Part shown: one piece after another, positions 63,200 to 64,000 of the stretch
How the letters are laid out: the number at the start of each line of letters is the position of its first letter
Numbering within the stretch: the first letter of the stretch is position 1
Assembly: GCA_934096315.1 (NCBI GenBank)
Contig: CAKOLT010000003.1
Span: 1-64,000 of the forward strand
DNA length: 64,000 bases
Reading direction: 5' to 3'
Source of the DNA: an uncultured Bacilli bacterium
Lineage (GTDB): Bacteria > Bacillota_I > Bacilli_A > RF39 > UBA660
The notes under the pieces: generated by a model
What the model was told of the DNA's origin: nothing
The model's input: the letters and a program-made list of their open reading frames with translations, nothing else
The model's database searches: none
Program-made: the position numbers and the translations under genes

Positions 63200-63263
63200 A
63201 CAACCACTCCTTTATAGCAAGATAATTATAACAAATTTCCAAATAATAGTAAAGATAAATGTT

Positions 63264-64000
63264 TTATTTATTTCCCTTAAATATTTGTTTAAATATATTA
63301 GTACCCTTTTGTTTTTTTAAATCTTTATTTATCTTCTTACGGTAGTTATCTAGATAATTTATTAAGTTACCACTGAAAGGAAACATAAAGCTTGTCCTTT
63401 CTTTCATTTTAATTCTAGCGTCTTTTATATCTCTTTTTAATTCTTCATATCTAACTATTATGCTATTGTTGTGAGCGTATTTTTTAACACGAACTAATAT
63501 CTTTGAAGAATATACGAAGTCTATAATAATTGTAGAGAAGAACATTCCTAAAACAAAGCAGAATTCTATGTGGTTTGAAAACCAATCTAGGTAAATCATT
63601 ACTTTGCCCGCTACAAAGAAATAGTATATAGCGGCAATTAGGGTCCATATTAATGAAAATAGTGGGCATATTATTCCTTTAAAGTTTAACCAGTTGGAAC
63701 TGTAATCCCATAGTTTTATTCCAAAGCCCCTTATGAATATGAGACCTCCAATTAATTCTATTACTGTCATAGATACTCCCATAAGAAGTATGCACCATAT
63801 GGGGTTTTCAAAAGATGAGGCTATTTCTGAATATATAAGGGTCATGGTGCATAAGCCAAAACCATATATAGGTAAATATGGTCCCATTAGAAAGCCGGGG
63901 TTAATCCACTTGCCTCCTACTACTCTACGATATATTAGTTCGAGAAAGTAACCGAATATACTTCCAATAAAGAATATAAAAAGATATTTTAAAAATACTG
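63264..64000 (-). CDS. Putative ABC-transporter type IV (CmpB-like) membrane protein, N-terminus outside window
   Basis: The frame stays open to the right edge with no start needed at the internal ATG (63887), so this is a partial gene; at least 245 codons are present. Before that ATG the protein reads FFIGSIFGYFLELIYRRVV then GGKWINPGFLMGPYLPIYGFG, a signature of the PF06541-type putative ABC transporter type IV family. Four or five transmembrane helices follow, then a basic cytoplasmic tail of about 75 residues. Function of the family is unclear. Confidence 0.8.
   Translation of the reverse strand, partial: VFLKYLFIFFIGSIFGYFLELIYRRVVGGKWINPGFLMGPYLPIYGFGLCTMTLIYSEIASSFENPIWCILLMGVSMTVIELIGGLIFIRGFGIKLWDYSSNWLNFKGIICPLFSLIWTLIAAIYYFFVAGKVMIYLDWFSNHIEFCFVLGMFFSTIIIDFVYSSKILVRVKKYAHNNSIIVRYEELKRDIKDARIKMKERTSFMFPFSGNLINYLDNYRKKINKDLKKQKGTNIFKQIFKGNK

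Noticed and set aside
63484..63669. Internal minus-strand ORF of 61 residues
   Set aside because: It lies in another frame inside the CmpB-like membrane gene, lacks a ribosome-binding site and has no family resemblance.

Overview
The window is AT-rich, low-GC Firmicutes-type DNA: Shine-Dalgarno sites are strong (AGGAGG-like), sigma-A promoters are near-consensus, and hairpin/U-tract terminators are short. Gene content points to an anaerobic, host-associated member of the Bacilli (RF39/Erysipelotrichales-like uncultured gut lineages are the closest guess; no 16S rRNA is present to settle it). Markers are class III anaerobic ribonucleotide reductase, a complete arginine deiminase pathway, GatCAB amidotransferase, archaeal-type GlyRS, SecDF and RNase R/SmpB/SecG. 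TGA is a stop codon here (an ATGA stop/start overlap at 62468-62471), so the code is standard and not the Mycoplasma code. Several genes are diagnostic of endospore formation: an alpha/beta SASP with a sigma-G-like promoter, SspI, GerQ, YqfC/YqfD and a SpoVB-type flippase.

Layout. 1-415: end of a plus-strand tRNA cluster (partial tRNA, Ser, fMet, Asp, Phe) with a terminator. 456-18067: cell-envelope and chromosome genes, mostly on the minus strand (Asn/Thr-rich lipoprotein, murF, xseB-xseA-nusB, FtsW/RodA, khpA-rpsP, yqfC-yqfD, smc, M16 peptidase pair, deoD), interrupted by plus-strand DUF378, SpoVB-like and gerQ genes. 18184-25649: arginine catabolism (arcA, arcB and an unusual in-frame arcC-arcD fusion) directly behind a polar amino-acid ABC transporter and a HAD phosphatase. 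25787-31050: a hybrid histidine-kinase-like protein lacking its phosphoacceptor histidine, and two tandem AMP-binding enzymes, the second degenerate. 31179-41655: yebC, gatCAB, a class B PBP, smpB, a CapA-family protein, rnr and secG. 41686-42603: a gene-poor accessory gap with a nuclease-like gene remnant and an 11-bp inverted repeat. 42604-47328: SASP, thiI, uvrC and a leucine-rich-repeat protein of unknown function. 47413-50671: the nrdD/nrdG locus, where NrdD is split so that its glycyl-radical domain is a separate overlapping ORF, and the 3' end of nrdG is exactly tandemly duplicated (151 bp). 50672-50940: A-tract-rich non-coding DNA. 51008-64000: lemA, sspI, holA, a thioredoxin/CcdA redox pair with a cysteine desulfurase, secDF-comN, glyS, trmD-rimM-trmH-family methyltransferase and a truncated membrane protein at the edge.

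Most of the window is ordinary core genome. The most unusual features are the split NrdD, the ArcC-ArcD fusion with an internal ribosome-binding site, and the His-less hybrid kinase beside the paired adenylation enzymes. No CRISPR array, intact insertion sequence, prophage or recognisable defence system was seen.
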